Shown here piece by piece: positions 1 to 6,411 of a DNA stretch of 18,917 nucleotides. The position numbers were made by a program, and so were the translations under genes. Source of the stretch: Pseudomonadota bacterium (GTDB taxonomy: Bacteria > Pseudomonadota > Alphaproteobacteria > UBA8366 > JADFVY01); contig JADFVY010000506.1 in NCBI GenBank assembly GCA_015222795.1, forward strand, positions 1 through 18,917, given 5' to 3'. The stretch's first letter is position 1. Every line of letters starts with the position of its first letter. The notes beneath the pieces are model-generated. The model was not told the origin of the DNA. It did not search any database and saw nothing but the letters and a program-made list of their open reading frames with translations.

Positions 1-674
1 CAGCCTTTGTACCAGGGGATGCCGGCGCGGCGCAGGGCAGCCGTCATGGCCATCCCCTTGCGCAGATAGTCCGGGGCGCGCAGGGCGCGCGGCAGATGGG
101 GCAGCGCGGCGAGATAATTGCGCGTGGGCGTGGTCTCGACGATCGCCTCGATCCGGGCCCCGGCCGCCAGCATCTGGGTTGCGATCAACAGCAACAGCGG
201 CCCGCTGCCAGCCAGGACCGCCCCCTCGGCGACGATGCCGCCGGCCTTAAGCATGATCTGCGCCGCGCCGCATGTCATCACGCCGGACAGGGTCCAGCCG
301 GGGAACGGCATCGGCCGTTCCATCGCGCCGGGGGCCAGGATAATCCGGTCGGCGGTCACGGCGCGGGCGCGGGCGTCCTGGGTGAAATATACGGTTCGGT
401 CGGGCGTTACCTCCCAGACCATCGCCCCGGGCCGGTAATCGAGCCCGCCCCGTTCCAGGACAGCAAGCAGGCTCGTCCCATGCGCATAGTCGGGGCCAAG
501 TATCCGTCTCTGCCCCTCATCCGCATCGGCGATATTGCGATAGATCTGCCCGCCGGGGCCGGGCTGTTCGTCCAGCAGCATGACCTCGATGCCATGGGCC
601 AGGGCGGTATTGGCCGCGGTCAGCCCGGCGGGGCCGGCGCCCACGACAAGCAGCGGTACATGCTCAACCATCAT
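1..674 (-). CDS. FAD/NAD(P)-binding oxidoreductase subunit, HcnB/OoxA-like (3' end cut by window edge)
   Basis: The minus strand is open from a start at 674 (or 671; two ATGs in tandem) to the window edge, so the C-terminus is missing. The protein opens with MMVEHVPLLVVGAGPAG, a classic dinucleotide-binding GxGxxG at residues 12-17, followed by the FAD-contact motif GPGGQIYR and, later, a second nucleotide-binding stretch (AVLAGSGPLLLL). This arrangement is typical of the alpha/B subunit of hydrogen cyanide synthase, opine oxidase and D-hydroxyproline or proline dehydrogenase complexes, where it passes electrons from the substrate-oxidising flavoprotein. Its start overlaps the stop of the small 2Fe-2S subunit gene, so the two are translationally coupled. 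The substrate cannot be deduced. The usual C-terminal BFD-like iron-sulfur domain would lie outside the window. Confidence 0.88.
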   Translation of the reverse strand, partial: MMVEHVPLLVVGAGPAGLTAANTALAHGIEVMLLDEQPGPGGQIYRNIADADEGQRRILGPDYAHGTSLLAVLERGGLDYRPGAMVWEVTPDRTVYFTQDARARAVTADRIILAPGAMERPMPFPGWTLSGVMTCGAAQIMLKAGGIVAEGAVLAGSGPLLLLIATQMLAAGARIEAIVETTPTRNYLAALPHLPRALRAPDYLRKGMAMTAALRRAGIPWYKG

Positions 675-978
675 CCAGCCCCCGCGCGCCCGACATGGGC
701 CGCACCTTCATCCCGTCGCGCACCGGAATCATACAAGCCTGCATGTTCGGCACGCCGTCGATTTCCACCAGGCAGTCGAAACAGACACCCATCATGCAGT
801 AAGGCCCCCGGGGCTCGCCGCCGGCGGGGGTTGTGCGTGTTGTCCCATGGCCGGCCATCAGCAGCGCCGCCGCCACGCTGTCGCCCTCGCGCGCGCCTAC
901 AGGCTGCCCGTCGAAATCGATGGTGACGTCGCGCCGGGCGCCGTCAGCCAGTCTGCGGAAGCCGGTATCGTTCGGCAC
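664..978 (-). CDS. Small 2Fe-2S ferredoxin-fold subunit, HcnA-like
   Basis: A 104-residue protein with four cysteines spaced C61-x4-C66-x2-C69-x12-C82 (GPYCMMGVCFDCLVE...QAC). This is the plant-type 2Fe-2S ligand pattern of the HcnA/SoxA-N-terminal-like family. The N-terminal part (DVTIDFDGQPVGAREGDSVA) matches the beta-grasp fold start of these proteins. I chose the GTG at 978 because GGAGAG sits about six bases upstream and because the longer reading from 1044 adds a tail unlike the family. The start lies 35 bp inside the 3' end of the DAO-like gene, and the stop overlaps the start of the next subunit. It should carry electrons between the two flavoprotein subunits. The start codon is the least certain point. 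Confidence 0.85.
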   Translation of the reverse strand: MPNDTGFRRLADGARRDVTIDFDGQPVGAREGDSVAAALLMAGHGTTRTTPAGGEPRGPYCMMGVCFDCLVEIDGVPNMQACMIPVRDGMKVRPMSGARGLDDG

Positions 979-2056
979 TGAAACTCTCCAGATAAGGGGT
1001 GTCAATATCCACGCCGGCGATCCATCGCGCCAGCACAAGCGCATGGGCGGCCGCCAGCGTGACCCCGCTATGGCAGGTGACGAGGAAGGCGCCGGGATGG
1101 GCGGTAGACTGGTCGTAGATCGGATGGCCGTCCGGGCTCATCACGCGCAGCGCGCCCCAGCTTCGCACGACGCGGACATTTTCGAGAATAGGGAAGATAC
1201 GCGCGGCATTACTGGCGATCTGCCCGATAACATGGGGCGACGAGGCGTCGTTCAATCCCACATCCTCATGGGACGCGCCGATCTGGATTGTGCCATCGCC
1301 GGTCTGGCGAACGTTCACCGTGGGATAATCGAGGAACGGCTTCACCCGCTCGGTGATCAGCAACTGGCCGCGATCGGGCCGCACCGGTGCATCCAGCCCG
1401 ACCATCGGCGCCAGCGCCGCATTGCCCAGCCCGGCGCAAAGCACAACCTGACTGGCGCCCCATTGCTCGCCGTTATCCAGCGTGAAGCCGTTTGAACCTG
1501 GCCTGATGGCGTGAATGGGGGCGCCGTTCTCGATGTGCCCGCCCCCGGCAACGAGCGCCTGCGCCAGCGCGCGTAATAAATAGAGCGGATTACAATTTCG
1601 GTCCTCGGGCCCGAAGATCGCTCCGGCGATATCGGGCGAGGCTTCGGGAACCAGCTTGCGGGCTTCGCCGGCGTCCAGCCGCTCGAACGGATAATCGCCG
1701 CCCAGCGCAGCCCGTAGCCCACTGAGTTCCGCCGTATTCTCGTCCAGTTCATTTTCGGTCAGACAAAGTTCCAGCCCGCCGGGTCCACTGAGCTGCAGAT
1801 CGGTTCCTGTTTCCCGCTCCAATTCATCGGCGAAAGCCGGCCATAACGAGGCCGACAGCCTTGTCCAGCGCGCATAGTCGGGCATTCCCACGCCCTTGCC
1901 CTGGACCCAGACCAGTCCGAAATTGCCGCGCGCGGCGCGAAAGGCGATATCGCCCTCGTCGAAAACCGTAACCCGCCGCCCCTGGCGTTGCAGGCCCCAG
2001 GCGATCGCCATGCCCACAAGCCCCCCGCCGACGATCGCGTAGTCGGTGGAGCGCAT
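944..2056 (-). CDS. DAO-family FAD-dependent dehydrogenase subunit, HcnC-like
   Basis: A 370-residue flavoprotein of the DAO (D-amino-acid/glycine oxidase) family. The FAD-binding GGGLVG is at residues 10-15, followed by the glutamate-ending second strand (VTVFDEG). The C-terminal TCHSGVTLAAAHA near residues 327-339 is the FAD-contact segment usual in HcnC and D-hydroxyproline dehydrogenase beta subunits. It should oxidise the C-N bond of a small amino or imino acid, with electrons passing to the 2Fe-2S and FAD/NAD-fold subunits encoded just downstream. GAGG lies eight bases before the ATG and overlaps the TGA stop of the DUF1178 gene, which ends 9 bp upstream. The substrate could be glycine, an opine, sarcosine, proline or hydroxyproline. 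Confidence 0.9.
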   Translation of the reverse strand: MRSTDYAIVGGGLVGMAIAWGLQRQGRRVTVFDEGDIAFRAARGNFGLVWVQGKGVGMPDYARWTRLSASLWPAFADELERETGTDLQLSGPGGLELCLTENELDENTAELSGLRAALGGDYPFERLDAGEARKLVPEASPDIAGAIFGPEDRNCNPLYLLRALAQALVAGGGHIENGAPIHAIRPGSNGFTLDNGEQWGASQVVLCAGLGNAALAPMVGLDAPVRPDRGQLLITERVKPFLDYPTVNVRQTGDGTIQIGASHEDVGLNDASSPHVIGQIASNAARIFPILENVRVVRSWGALRVMSPDGHPIYDQSTAHPGAFLVTCHSGVTLAAAHALVLARWIAGVDIDTPYLESFSAERYRLPQTG

Positions 2057-2065
2057 GGTTATGCC

Positions 2066-2524
2066 TCAGGAATCCGTGCGGGGAAGCCAGGGAATGCGGC
2101 CGATCTTGATGCCTTCCTCGGTGAGTTCCTCTGCCTGGCCCTCGGTGGCCTCGCCGTAGATGTTGCGTTCTTTCGTTTCGCCGTAATGGATCTTGCGGGC
2201 TTCCTCGGCGAAATTGTCGCCGACAAAATCGCTGTTTTCCTCGACGTGGCTGCGCAGCTCCGTCAGCATGCGGCGCATCTCGGTGGCCTGGGTGTTGGTA
2301 TAGGTCCGCGGGGCCGAGTTCGGCCCCGGTTGATCACCCTGTTCAACGATTTCGCCACCGCCCCTGGCGATGCGCGGGGCCATCGGCGCCTTGGCGACGG
2401 ACGCGTTGCCGCAGACCGGGCAGAGAACCTCCCCGGCGGCCGCCTGTTCGTCATATGCCGCGCTGTCCCTGAACCAGGCCTCAAAGACATGGTCGGCGGA
2501 ACAGCAAAGATTATACAGAATCAT
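2066..2524 (-). CDS. DUF1178 family zinc-ribbon-like protein
   Basis: A 152-residue protein starting MILYNLCCSADHVFEAWF. The pattern Cys8...His12-x-Phe-Glu...Trp-Phe, then CPVCG with Cys35 and Cys38, then KAPMAPRI, is the signature of DUF1178. The paired Cys/His residues suggest a zinc-binding N-terminal knuckle, and the rest is acidic. No biochemical function is established for the family that I know of. The reading frame stays open to 2929 upstream, but the family signature begins exactly at the ATG at 2524, so that start is used. In many alphaproteobacteria I recall this gene next to the nitrilase/glutaredoxin/ComF cluster; here that cluster is 1.8 kb away and the gene instead leads the dehydrogenase operon. 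Confidence 0.88.
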   Translation of the reverse strand: MILYNLCCSADHVFEAWFRDSAAYDEQAAAGEVLCPVCGNASVAKAPMAPRIARGGGEIVEQGDQPGPNSAPRTYTNTQATEMRRMLTELRSHVEENSDFVGDNFAEEARKIHYGETKERNIYGEATEGQAEELTEEGIKIGRIPWLPRTDS

Positions 2525-2624
2525 GGGTGCATTATGCCTGTATTCGCCACAAGACCCCATATTTGGCCCAAAGTCCGCGCGAATACAAGGGTGCGTTCCG
2601 CCGCATGAAGCGTTATGAAAAGGC
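2525..2624. promoter_or_regulatory. Divergent promoter region with a 9-bp inverted repeat
   Basis: This 100-bp gap separates the DUF1178/dehydrogenase operon (minus) from the methyltransferase-marC pair (plus), so it must hold both promoters if both are transcribed from here. It contains a perfect inverted repeat, TGTATTCGC at 2539-2547 and GCGAATACA at 2579-2587, with 31 bases between the arms. Each arm is placed so that a bound protein could affect either direction. No -35/-10 pair stands out. The role as operator is inference. Confidence 0.4.
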
Positions 2625-3206
2625 ATGAACAGTGAACCGACATACGACAAGGGCCGCCATCTGGGGCCGACAACGCCGTCATCCTGGGTCACCCGCTTCG
2701 CACCGCTGGCGCCGGCAGATGGCCTGGTACTTGACCTGGCTTGTGGCGGCGGCCGGCACGGGCGGCATTTCCTCGGGCACGGCCACGCGGTCGTCTTTCT
2801 GGATCGCGACGTATCGGACGTCCAGGACCTCGCCGGGCACGCGAACGTGGAGATTATCGAGGCCGACCTGGAAGGCGGCGGCACCCTGCCTTTCGCCGGC
2901 CGCCTGTTCGCCGCCATCGTGGTCACCAACTATCTGTGGCGCCCGATCCTGCCCTTGCTGGCCGATGCCGTGGCCGAGGGCGGGCTGTTGATTTACGAGA
3001 CCTTCGGCCTGGGCAACGAAGAATACAGCCGCCCGCGCAATCCGGACCACCTGTTGCGACCCGGTGAACTACTGGACGCGTTCGGTAAGGATTTGCAGGT
3101 CGTCGCCTACGAACACGGTCTGCGTCACGACCCCAAACCCCGCGTCATCCAGCGCATCGCCGCGGTTAACGCCAACGCGCCCGTCGCGATAGAGCCGAAC
3201 TCATGA
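2625..3206 (+). CDS. Class I SAM-dependent methyltransferase (TehB/UbiE-like fold)
   Basis: A 193-residue protein with the SAM-binding motif I at residues 35-46 (VLDLACGGGRHG), an acidic residue ending strand 2 (Asp60 in VVFLDRD) and an acidic DLE around residue 81, followed by the hydrophobic strand 4 AAIVVTNYLW. That is a complete minimal Rossmann methyltransferase. The CGGGRHG form is common in small TehB-like enzymes; the substrate is unknown. Its stop overlaps the start of marC in an ATGA, so the two are translated together. The only purine-rich stretch before the ATG (AAAAGG) lies unusually close, so initiation may be weak or partly leaderless. Nothing in the sequence ties it to the flanking oxidase genes. 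Confidence 0.85.
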   Translation: MNSEPTYDKGRHLGPTTPSSWVTRFAPLAPADGLVLDLACGGGRHGRHFLGHGHAVVFLDRDVSDVQDLAGHANVEIIEADLEGGGTLPFAGRLFAAIVVTNYLWRPILPLLADAVAEGGLLIYETFGLGNEEYSRPRNPDHLLRPGELLDAFGKDLQVVAYEHGLRHDPKPRVIQRIAAVNANAPVAIEPNS

Positions 3207-3835
3207 TGTTGGAAATCGGCCTCATCGCCTTCACGACGCTGTTCGCCACGGTGGGTCCACAGGACATCGCCGTGCTGTTCGCCGCGCTGACCGCGGGCAA
3301 TACGGCTGCCAAACGGCGGGCGATTGCCTTGAAGGCCACGCTGATCGCGGCCGGTATTCTGTTCTTCTTCGCCTTCTTCGGGGATACGCTGCTTGGCCTG
3401 TTCGGGATCACCCTGCCCGCCTTGCGCACGGCCGGCGGAATCCTGCTGCTGCTGATCGCCATCGACCTGGTCTTCGCGCGCCATTCCGGCGGCACCTCAA
3501 CGACCAGCGAAGAAAACGAGGAGGCCGTGACGAAGCCAGACATTTCAGTCTTCCCGCTGGCGACACCGTTGATCGCCGGGCCGGGCTCGATCGGCGCGGT
3601 GGTCCTGCTGATCGCCAATACCGAGGGCGACCGCCTGCAGTTTGCCGCGGTGCTGGCGGCAATCGCGGCGATCCTGCTGCTGACCTTCCTGCTGATGCTG
3701 ATCGCGGTCCATGTTCAGAAATTGCTGGGCGTGACCGGTGTCCATGTGGTGTCGCGCATCGTCGGCGTCCTGCTGGCGGCGCTGGCGGTGCAGTTCATCT
3801 TCGACGGCCTGGCCGCGAGCGGGTTGTTCAATTGA
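3203..3835 (+). CDS. MarC family integral membrane protein
   Basis: A 210-residue, very hydrophobic protein of the usual MarC length, with about six membrane segments arranged as two halves around a polar loop (residues about 95-112, rich in Ser/Thr/Glu). The second half starts with PLATPLIAGPGSIGAVVLL, the conserved MarC proline/glycine motif. The first half has FATVGPQDIAVLFAALTAG, corresponding to the family's first motif but with Gly-Pro-Gln-Asp where many members have an Asp-Pro-x-Gly/Ala type turn. The transport substrate of the family is not known; the old link to multiple antibiotic resistance was not upheld. Translation is coupled to the methyltransferase by an ATGA overlap. Confidence 0.9.
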   Translation: MMLEIGLIAFTTLFATVGPQDIAVLFAALTAGNTAAKRRAIALKATLIAAGILFFFAFFGDTLLGLFGITLPALRTAGGILLLLIAIDLVFARHSGGTSTTSEENEEAVTKPDISVFPLATPLIAGPGSIGAVVLLIANTEGDRLQFAAVLAAIAAILLLTFLLMLIAVHVQKLLGVTGVHVVSRIVGVLLAALAVQFIFDGLAASGLFN

Positions 3836-4199
3836 AAGACGCCGTCCGCCGATGGGATCGCGAATAGCCCTCCCTCGGAGAAAATCCGTAACGGCGCGGC
3901 AACGCAAACGAGCTGGAAAATCCTACTTTCCCGGCGATAACCTTCAGCGGCGTACCCTTGGTATGAGTGGGACCGAGGCCAAAACCGGTAAAACGACCCC
4001 ATGCACAGACGTTTTCTGCGGTTTTTGGACCGATATTATGGAAAATAGAGCAGGAAAATGAACGAGGATTCGGTTAATCCGGATGAAAGTAGTATGCATG
4101 CTTAGTAAATTACTATTTTAATAAGTATGCTTAATACATAAGGCTCCGCACTTCCACGCGATAGGCTTATACCAATGCTCGTCTATAGCGACCCATTCG
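3836..4199. other. Convergent intergenic region with an AT-rich patch; no intact gene seen
   Basis: The stretch lies between marC (plus) and the nitrilase gene (minus). No frame in it looks like a protein. At 3956-3978 there is a possible RNA hairpin (CCTTGGT paired with ACCGAGG, one G-U, nine-base loop) without a T-run. At 4101-4140 the composition falls to 7 G/C in 40, sharply unlike the GC-rich surroundings, with a 13-base palindrome at 4103-4115 and near-identical direct repeats ATGCTTAGTA (4098-4107) and ATGCTTAATA (4127-4136). The patch precedes a peroxiredoxin relic and may be its old promoter region. Confidence 0.55.
4103..4115. repeat. AT-rich palindrome TAGTAAATTACTA
   Basis: TAGTAA and TTACTA form perfect arms around a central A. 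The palindrome is embedded between two copies of AGTATGC (4091-4097 and 4124-4130). It could be an operator site for a regulator of the former downstream gene, or simply the residue of a decayed element; the sequence does not decide. Confidence 0.45.
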
Positions 4200-4325
4200 A
4201 TGGGGTTTCGCGGCCGTATCAGCCTTTCCGGTGAAAATCCGGAACGCTTTACGGCTATCTGTTTTTATCGCGGCCCGCATTGCCCGATCTGCGCGAATTA
4301 CCTGAGAGTCTGGTATAATCGCCGT
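4200..4325 (+). pseudogene. 5' relic of an AhpC/TSA-like peroxiredoxin gene
   Basis: From an ATG at 4200 the plus strand encodes a recognisable fragment: SGENPERFTAICFYRG, then HCPICANYL (residues about 10-35). In intact peroxiredoxin-like proteins of this subfamily a nearly identical block (PExFT, FYRGxHCPIC, xYL) forms the first beta strand and the peroxidatic CxxC. After about residue 40 (near 4319) similarity stops and the frame runs, without a stop, into the antisense of the nitrilase gene to 4493. An intact member would be roughly 180 residues, so more than three quarters are missing. The N-terminal lead before SGENPERF is short. It is a truncated relic, though a short peptide could still be made. 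Confidence 0.6.
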
Positions 4326-5180
4326 TTATTCCCCTGTGGCGCGCAGGCCAAGTTGGGCCGGCATGGCGAAATCGCGATCGTGGCTGAGCGTCGGGATCGA
4401 CTGGCGGGCTTCGGCGACACGTCCCAGGTCCAGGTCGGCGATGATGTAGCCGGGTTCCTCTCCGGCGTCCGCCACCACTTCGCCCCAGGGTGAGACGATC
4501 ACCGCATGGCCGTATGTGCTGCGCCCGTCCTCATGGTCGCCGCACTGGGCCGGGGCCAGGATCCACGCGCCGGTCTCGATGGCCCGGGCGCGCTGCATGA
4601 CATGCCAGTGCGCCTTGCCGGAGGTCCGGGTGAAGGCGGCCGAGGTCCAGATCATGTTGGCGCCGGCCTTGGCCAGCGCGCGGTAAAGATGCGGGAAGCG
4701 CACGTCGTAGCATATGGTAACGCCGATGCCGCCCCAGGGGCTGTCGACCAGCACCGCCTTGTCGCCCGGCACGAACAGGTCCGATTCGCGGTAACGCTCA
4801 CCATTGGGCAGGTCCACGTCGAACATATGGATTTTGTCGTATTTGGCGGCCACGGCGCCGTCGGGCGCGATCATATAGGCCCGGTTGACCAGCTTATCCT
4901 CGGCGATCTTGACGACCATGGAGCCGGCCAGCAGCCAGATATCCAACTCGTCCGCCAGTTCACGCCAGGCTTTGAGCGCCGGCTCGTTTTCCTCGTATTG
5001 CGCGGTTTCCAGCGCGATTCGGCGGTTTTTCTGGCAGAGGTTGGCGACCTCGGGCATGCCGACGATTTGCGCGCCATCGGCGTGGGCCGCGCGGATCAGG
5101 GCGGTGGATTGTTCGATATTGCCGGCGATTTCGATGCCGGAGGACATCTGAACACAGGCGCCGCGGACGGTATGGCTCAT
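4326..5180 (-). CDS. Nit-type carbon-nitrogen hydrolase (probable deaminated-glutathione/omega-amidase)
   Basis: A 284-residue member of the nitrilase superfamily with the full catalytic triad in context: Glu44 (GMPEVANLCQ), Lys116 (KYDKIHMFDVDL) and Cys157 (GVTICYDVRFPHLYR). The VDLP/ERYRES stretch after the lysine and DVRFPHLYR after the cysteine are typical of the Nit1/Nit2 branch, which hydrolyses small amides such as deaminated glutathione or alpha-ketoglutaramate rather than nitriles. Its ATG overlaps the stop of grxC (ATGA), so it is translated with a glutathione-linked protein, which fits a role in glutathione repair, but this is inference. The gene ends in the convergent gap where a peroxiredoxin relic runs into its 3' end. 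Confidence 0.93.
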   Translation of the reverse strand: MSHTVRGACVQMSSGIEIAGNIEQSTALIRAAHADGAQIVGMPEVANLCQKNRRIALETAQYEENEPALKAWRELADELDIWLLAGSMVVKIAEDKLVNRAYMIAPDGAVAAKYDKIHMFDVDLPNGERYRESDLFVPGDKAVLVDSPWGGIGVTICYDVRFPHLYRALAKAGANMIWTSAAFTRTSGKAHWHVMQRARAIETGAWILAPAQCGDHEDGRSTYGHAVIVSPWGEVVADAGEEPGYIIADLDLGRVAEARQSIPTLSHDRDFAMPAQLGLRATGE

Positions 5181-5440
5181 GCGGCGACCCCCAGCATCGC
5201 GTTGAGTTCTCCATCGAAATCGAGTTCGAACATCTCGTCGCAGCCACCGATCGGCTGATCGTCGATAAAAATCTGCGGTACGGTATGGTTGCCTGGCGCG
5301 CGCTGCATCATTTCCTGGCGGCGGGCGGGTTCGACGGTCACATCATATTCGGCATATTGCACGCCCTTCTTGTCCAGAAGGCGCTTCGCGCGGTGACAAT
5401 AACCGCACCATGGGCTGGTATAAATTTCTATATTGGCCAT
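5177..5440 (-). CDS. grxC: Glutaredoxin 3 (GrxC)
   Basis: An 87-residue dithiol glutaredoxin. It starts MANIEIYTSPWCGYCHRAK, with the active site Cys12-Gly-Tyr-Cys15, the cis-proline motif HTVPQIFID and the glutathione-binding GGCDE near residue 65. It reduces protein and mixed glutathione disulfides in the cytoplasm. I chose the ATG at 5440 because it gives the family N-terminus; a TTG at 5449, closer to a GGAG, would add three residues. CGYC in place of CPYC is common in this class of bacteria. It sits between comF (77 bp upstream) and the nitrilase gene (4-bp overlap). Confidence 0.95.
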   Translation of the reverse strand: MANIEIYTSPWCGYCHRAKRLLDKKGVQYAEYDVTVEPARRQEMMQRAPGNHTVPQIFIDDQPIGGCDEMFELDFDGELNAMLGVAA

Positions 5441-5517
5441 CGACCACAACCACTCCGTAATATCAGTGTCGCCGCATATAGATAGGTTAACTCACCCGAT
5501 CTTCCAAGTCCCCGCGA

Positions 5518-6303
5518 TTATTCGCCGCGCGGGCGCACCACGCGGGCCAAGGTCAGCACGTCCACCGCTGCGGCGCCGGCGCGTTTCAGGGTTCGCGCGC
5601 ATTCGCCCGCCGTGGCGCCGGTCGTAAAGACGTCATCGACCAGCAGAATGCGGCTGCCCCGCACCATTTCCTCGAAACCCCGGCGCAGTCGAAAGGCCCC
5701 GCGAACATTGCGCCGTCGCGCCGAGGCCGACATGCGCCCCTGCGAGGGCGTCGGGCGGTGGCGGGTCAGTAATTCCGGCTCCACTTCCAACTCAGTCGCG
5801 CGGCCCAACTCCATTGCCAGCAGCGACGCCTGGTTATAGCGGCGCGCATAGAGCCGGCTGCGATGCAGCGGCACCGGCACGGCAATGTCGGCCCCGCCGA
5901 TTAAGTCACTGCCGGCGCGTGCCAGCCAGCGGCCAAACGCGGGCGCCGGCCAGGTGCGATCGCCATGTTTGAAATCCAGGATCAGCTTGCGGCTGTTCTC
6001 GCCATAGACCAGCACCGAGCGGGCCCGGTCGAAATGCGGCGGGTGGGCATGGCAAGCGCCACAGACAGTATCGTGGGGGCCGGGATCGTATTCGAAGGGA
6101 AAGCCGCAGCCTTCGCACAAGGGCGGCGCCAGAAAGTCGAACAGCGGCCAGCAATCGGGGCAGAGCGCGCCGTCGCCTTCCACCATCGCCTGGCAATGCA
6201 GGCAGCGCGGTGGCAGAACGCTGTCCACCAGCCGGCGCAGCGGCGCCAACAGACGCGCTGGACGCGCACGAACAAGGCGCGGCTGACCGGTGATCGACGA
6301 CAT
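5518..6303 (-). CDS. ComF family protein (double zinc ribbon + phosphoribosyltransferase fold)
   Basis: A 261-residue ComF-family protein. The N-terminus carries two zinc-ribbon pairs: Cys34/Cys37 with Cys48/Cys51, and Cys63/Cys66 with Cys81/Cys84. The C-terminal half is a type I phosphoribosyltransferase fold with the PRPP loop LLVDDVFTTGAT near residues 220-231 and the upstream block VPVPLHRSRLYARRYNQ. Members are linked to late steps of DNA uptake in competent bacteria, but the gene is widespread in non-competent alphaproteobacteria and its role there is unclear. The start has AGGGAG about ten bases upstream. It heads the comF-grxC-nitrilase run and is divergent from the NDUFAF5-like methyltransferase gene 108 bp away. 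Confidence 0.93.
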   Translation of the reverse strand: MSSITGQPRLVRARPARLLAPLRRLVDSVLPPRCLHCQAMVEGDGALCPDCWPLFDFLAPPLCEGCGFPFEYDPGPHDTVCGACHAHPPHFDRARSVLVYGENSRKLILDFKHGDRTWPAPAFGRWLARAGSDLIGGADIAVPVPLHRSRLYARRYNQASLLAMELGRATELEVEPELLTRHRPTPSQGRMSASARRRNVRGAFRLRRGFEEMVRGSRILLVDDVFTTGATAGECARTLKRAGAAAVDVLTLARVVRPRGE

Positions 6304-6411
6304 TTATATGAAGGCTCCCTGCCCTTGCTTGCCGGCAGCATAACCCGAACCCGGCATGCATGACTATTACCCTTTGCCCGAAATCGCACGCCGGGCCATA
6401 TTCACCCCGTC
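6304..6411. promoter_or_regulatory. Divergent promoter region between comF and the methyltransferase operon
   Basis: A 108-bp gap between two divergent start codons, so promoters for both operons are expected here. It contains the small palindromic run GCATGCATG near 6355-6363, but no clear -35/-10 pair. Only the AGGGAG ribosome binding site for comF is evident. Confidence 0.4.

Noticed and set aside
96..926. Long plus-strand frames over the dehydrogenase genes, up to 276 residues.
   Set aside because: The translations are rich in Arg, Pro, Gly and His without any family motif and lie opposite well-recognised minus-strand genes; they are high-GC antisense shadows.
2525..2929. The upstream extension of the DUF1178 frame to 2929.
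   Set aside because: The extra 135 residues overlap the methyltransferase gene in antisense, have low-complexity Arg/Pro/Ser composition, and the DUF1178 signature starts at the ATG at 2524.
3956..3978. Hairpin CCTTGGT/ACCGAGG as the marC terminator.
   Set aside because: It lies 120 bp past marC, has one G-U pair and a nine-base loop, and is not followed by a T-run; too weak to call.
3715..4002. A minus-strand frame whose middle (SEGGLFAIPSADG, about 3841-3885) faintly recalls the C-terminal region of peroxiredoxin-like proteins, next to the N-terminal relic at 4200.
   Set aside because: It is on the opposite strand to the relic, its apparent continuation (NNPLAARPSK) is simply the antisense of the marC 3' end, and the spacing of the family motif is wrong. 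Most likely coincidence.
4200..4493. The whole 97-residue plus-strand frame as a functional small thiol protein.
   Set aside because: Only residues up to about 40 resemble a peroxiredoxin; the rest is antisense to the conserved nitrilase C-terminus, so a truncated relic is the simpler reading.
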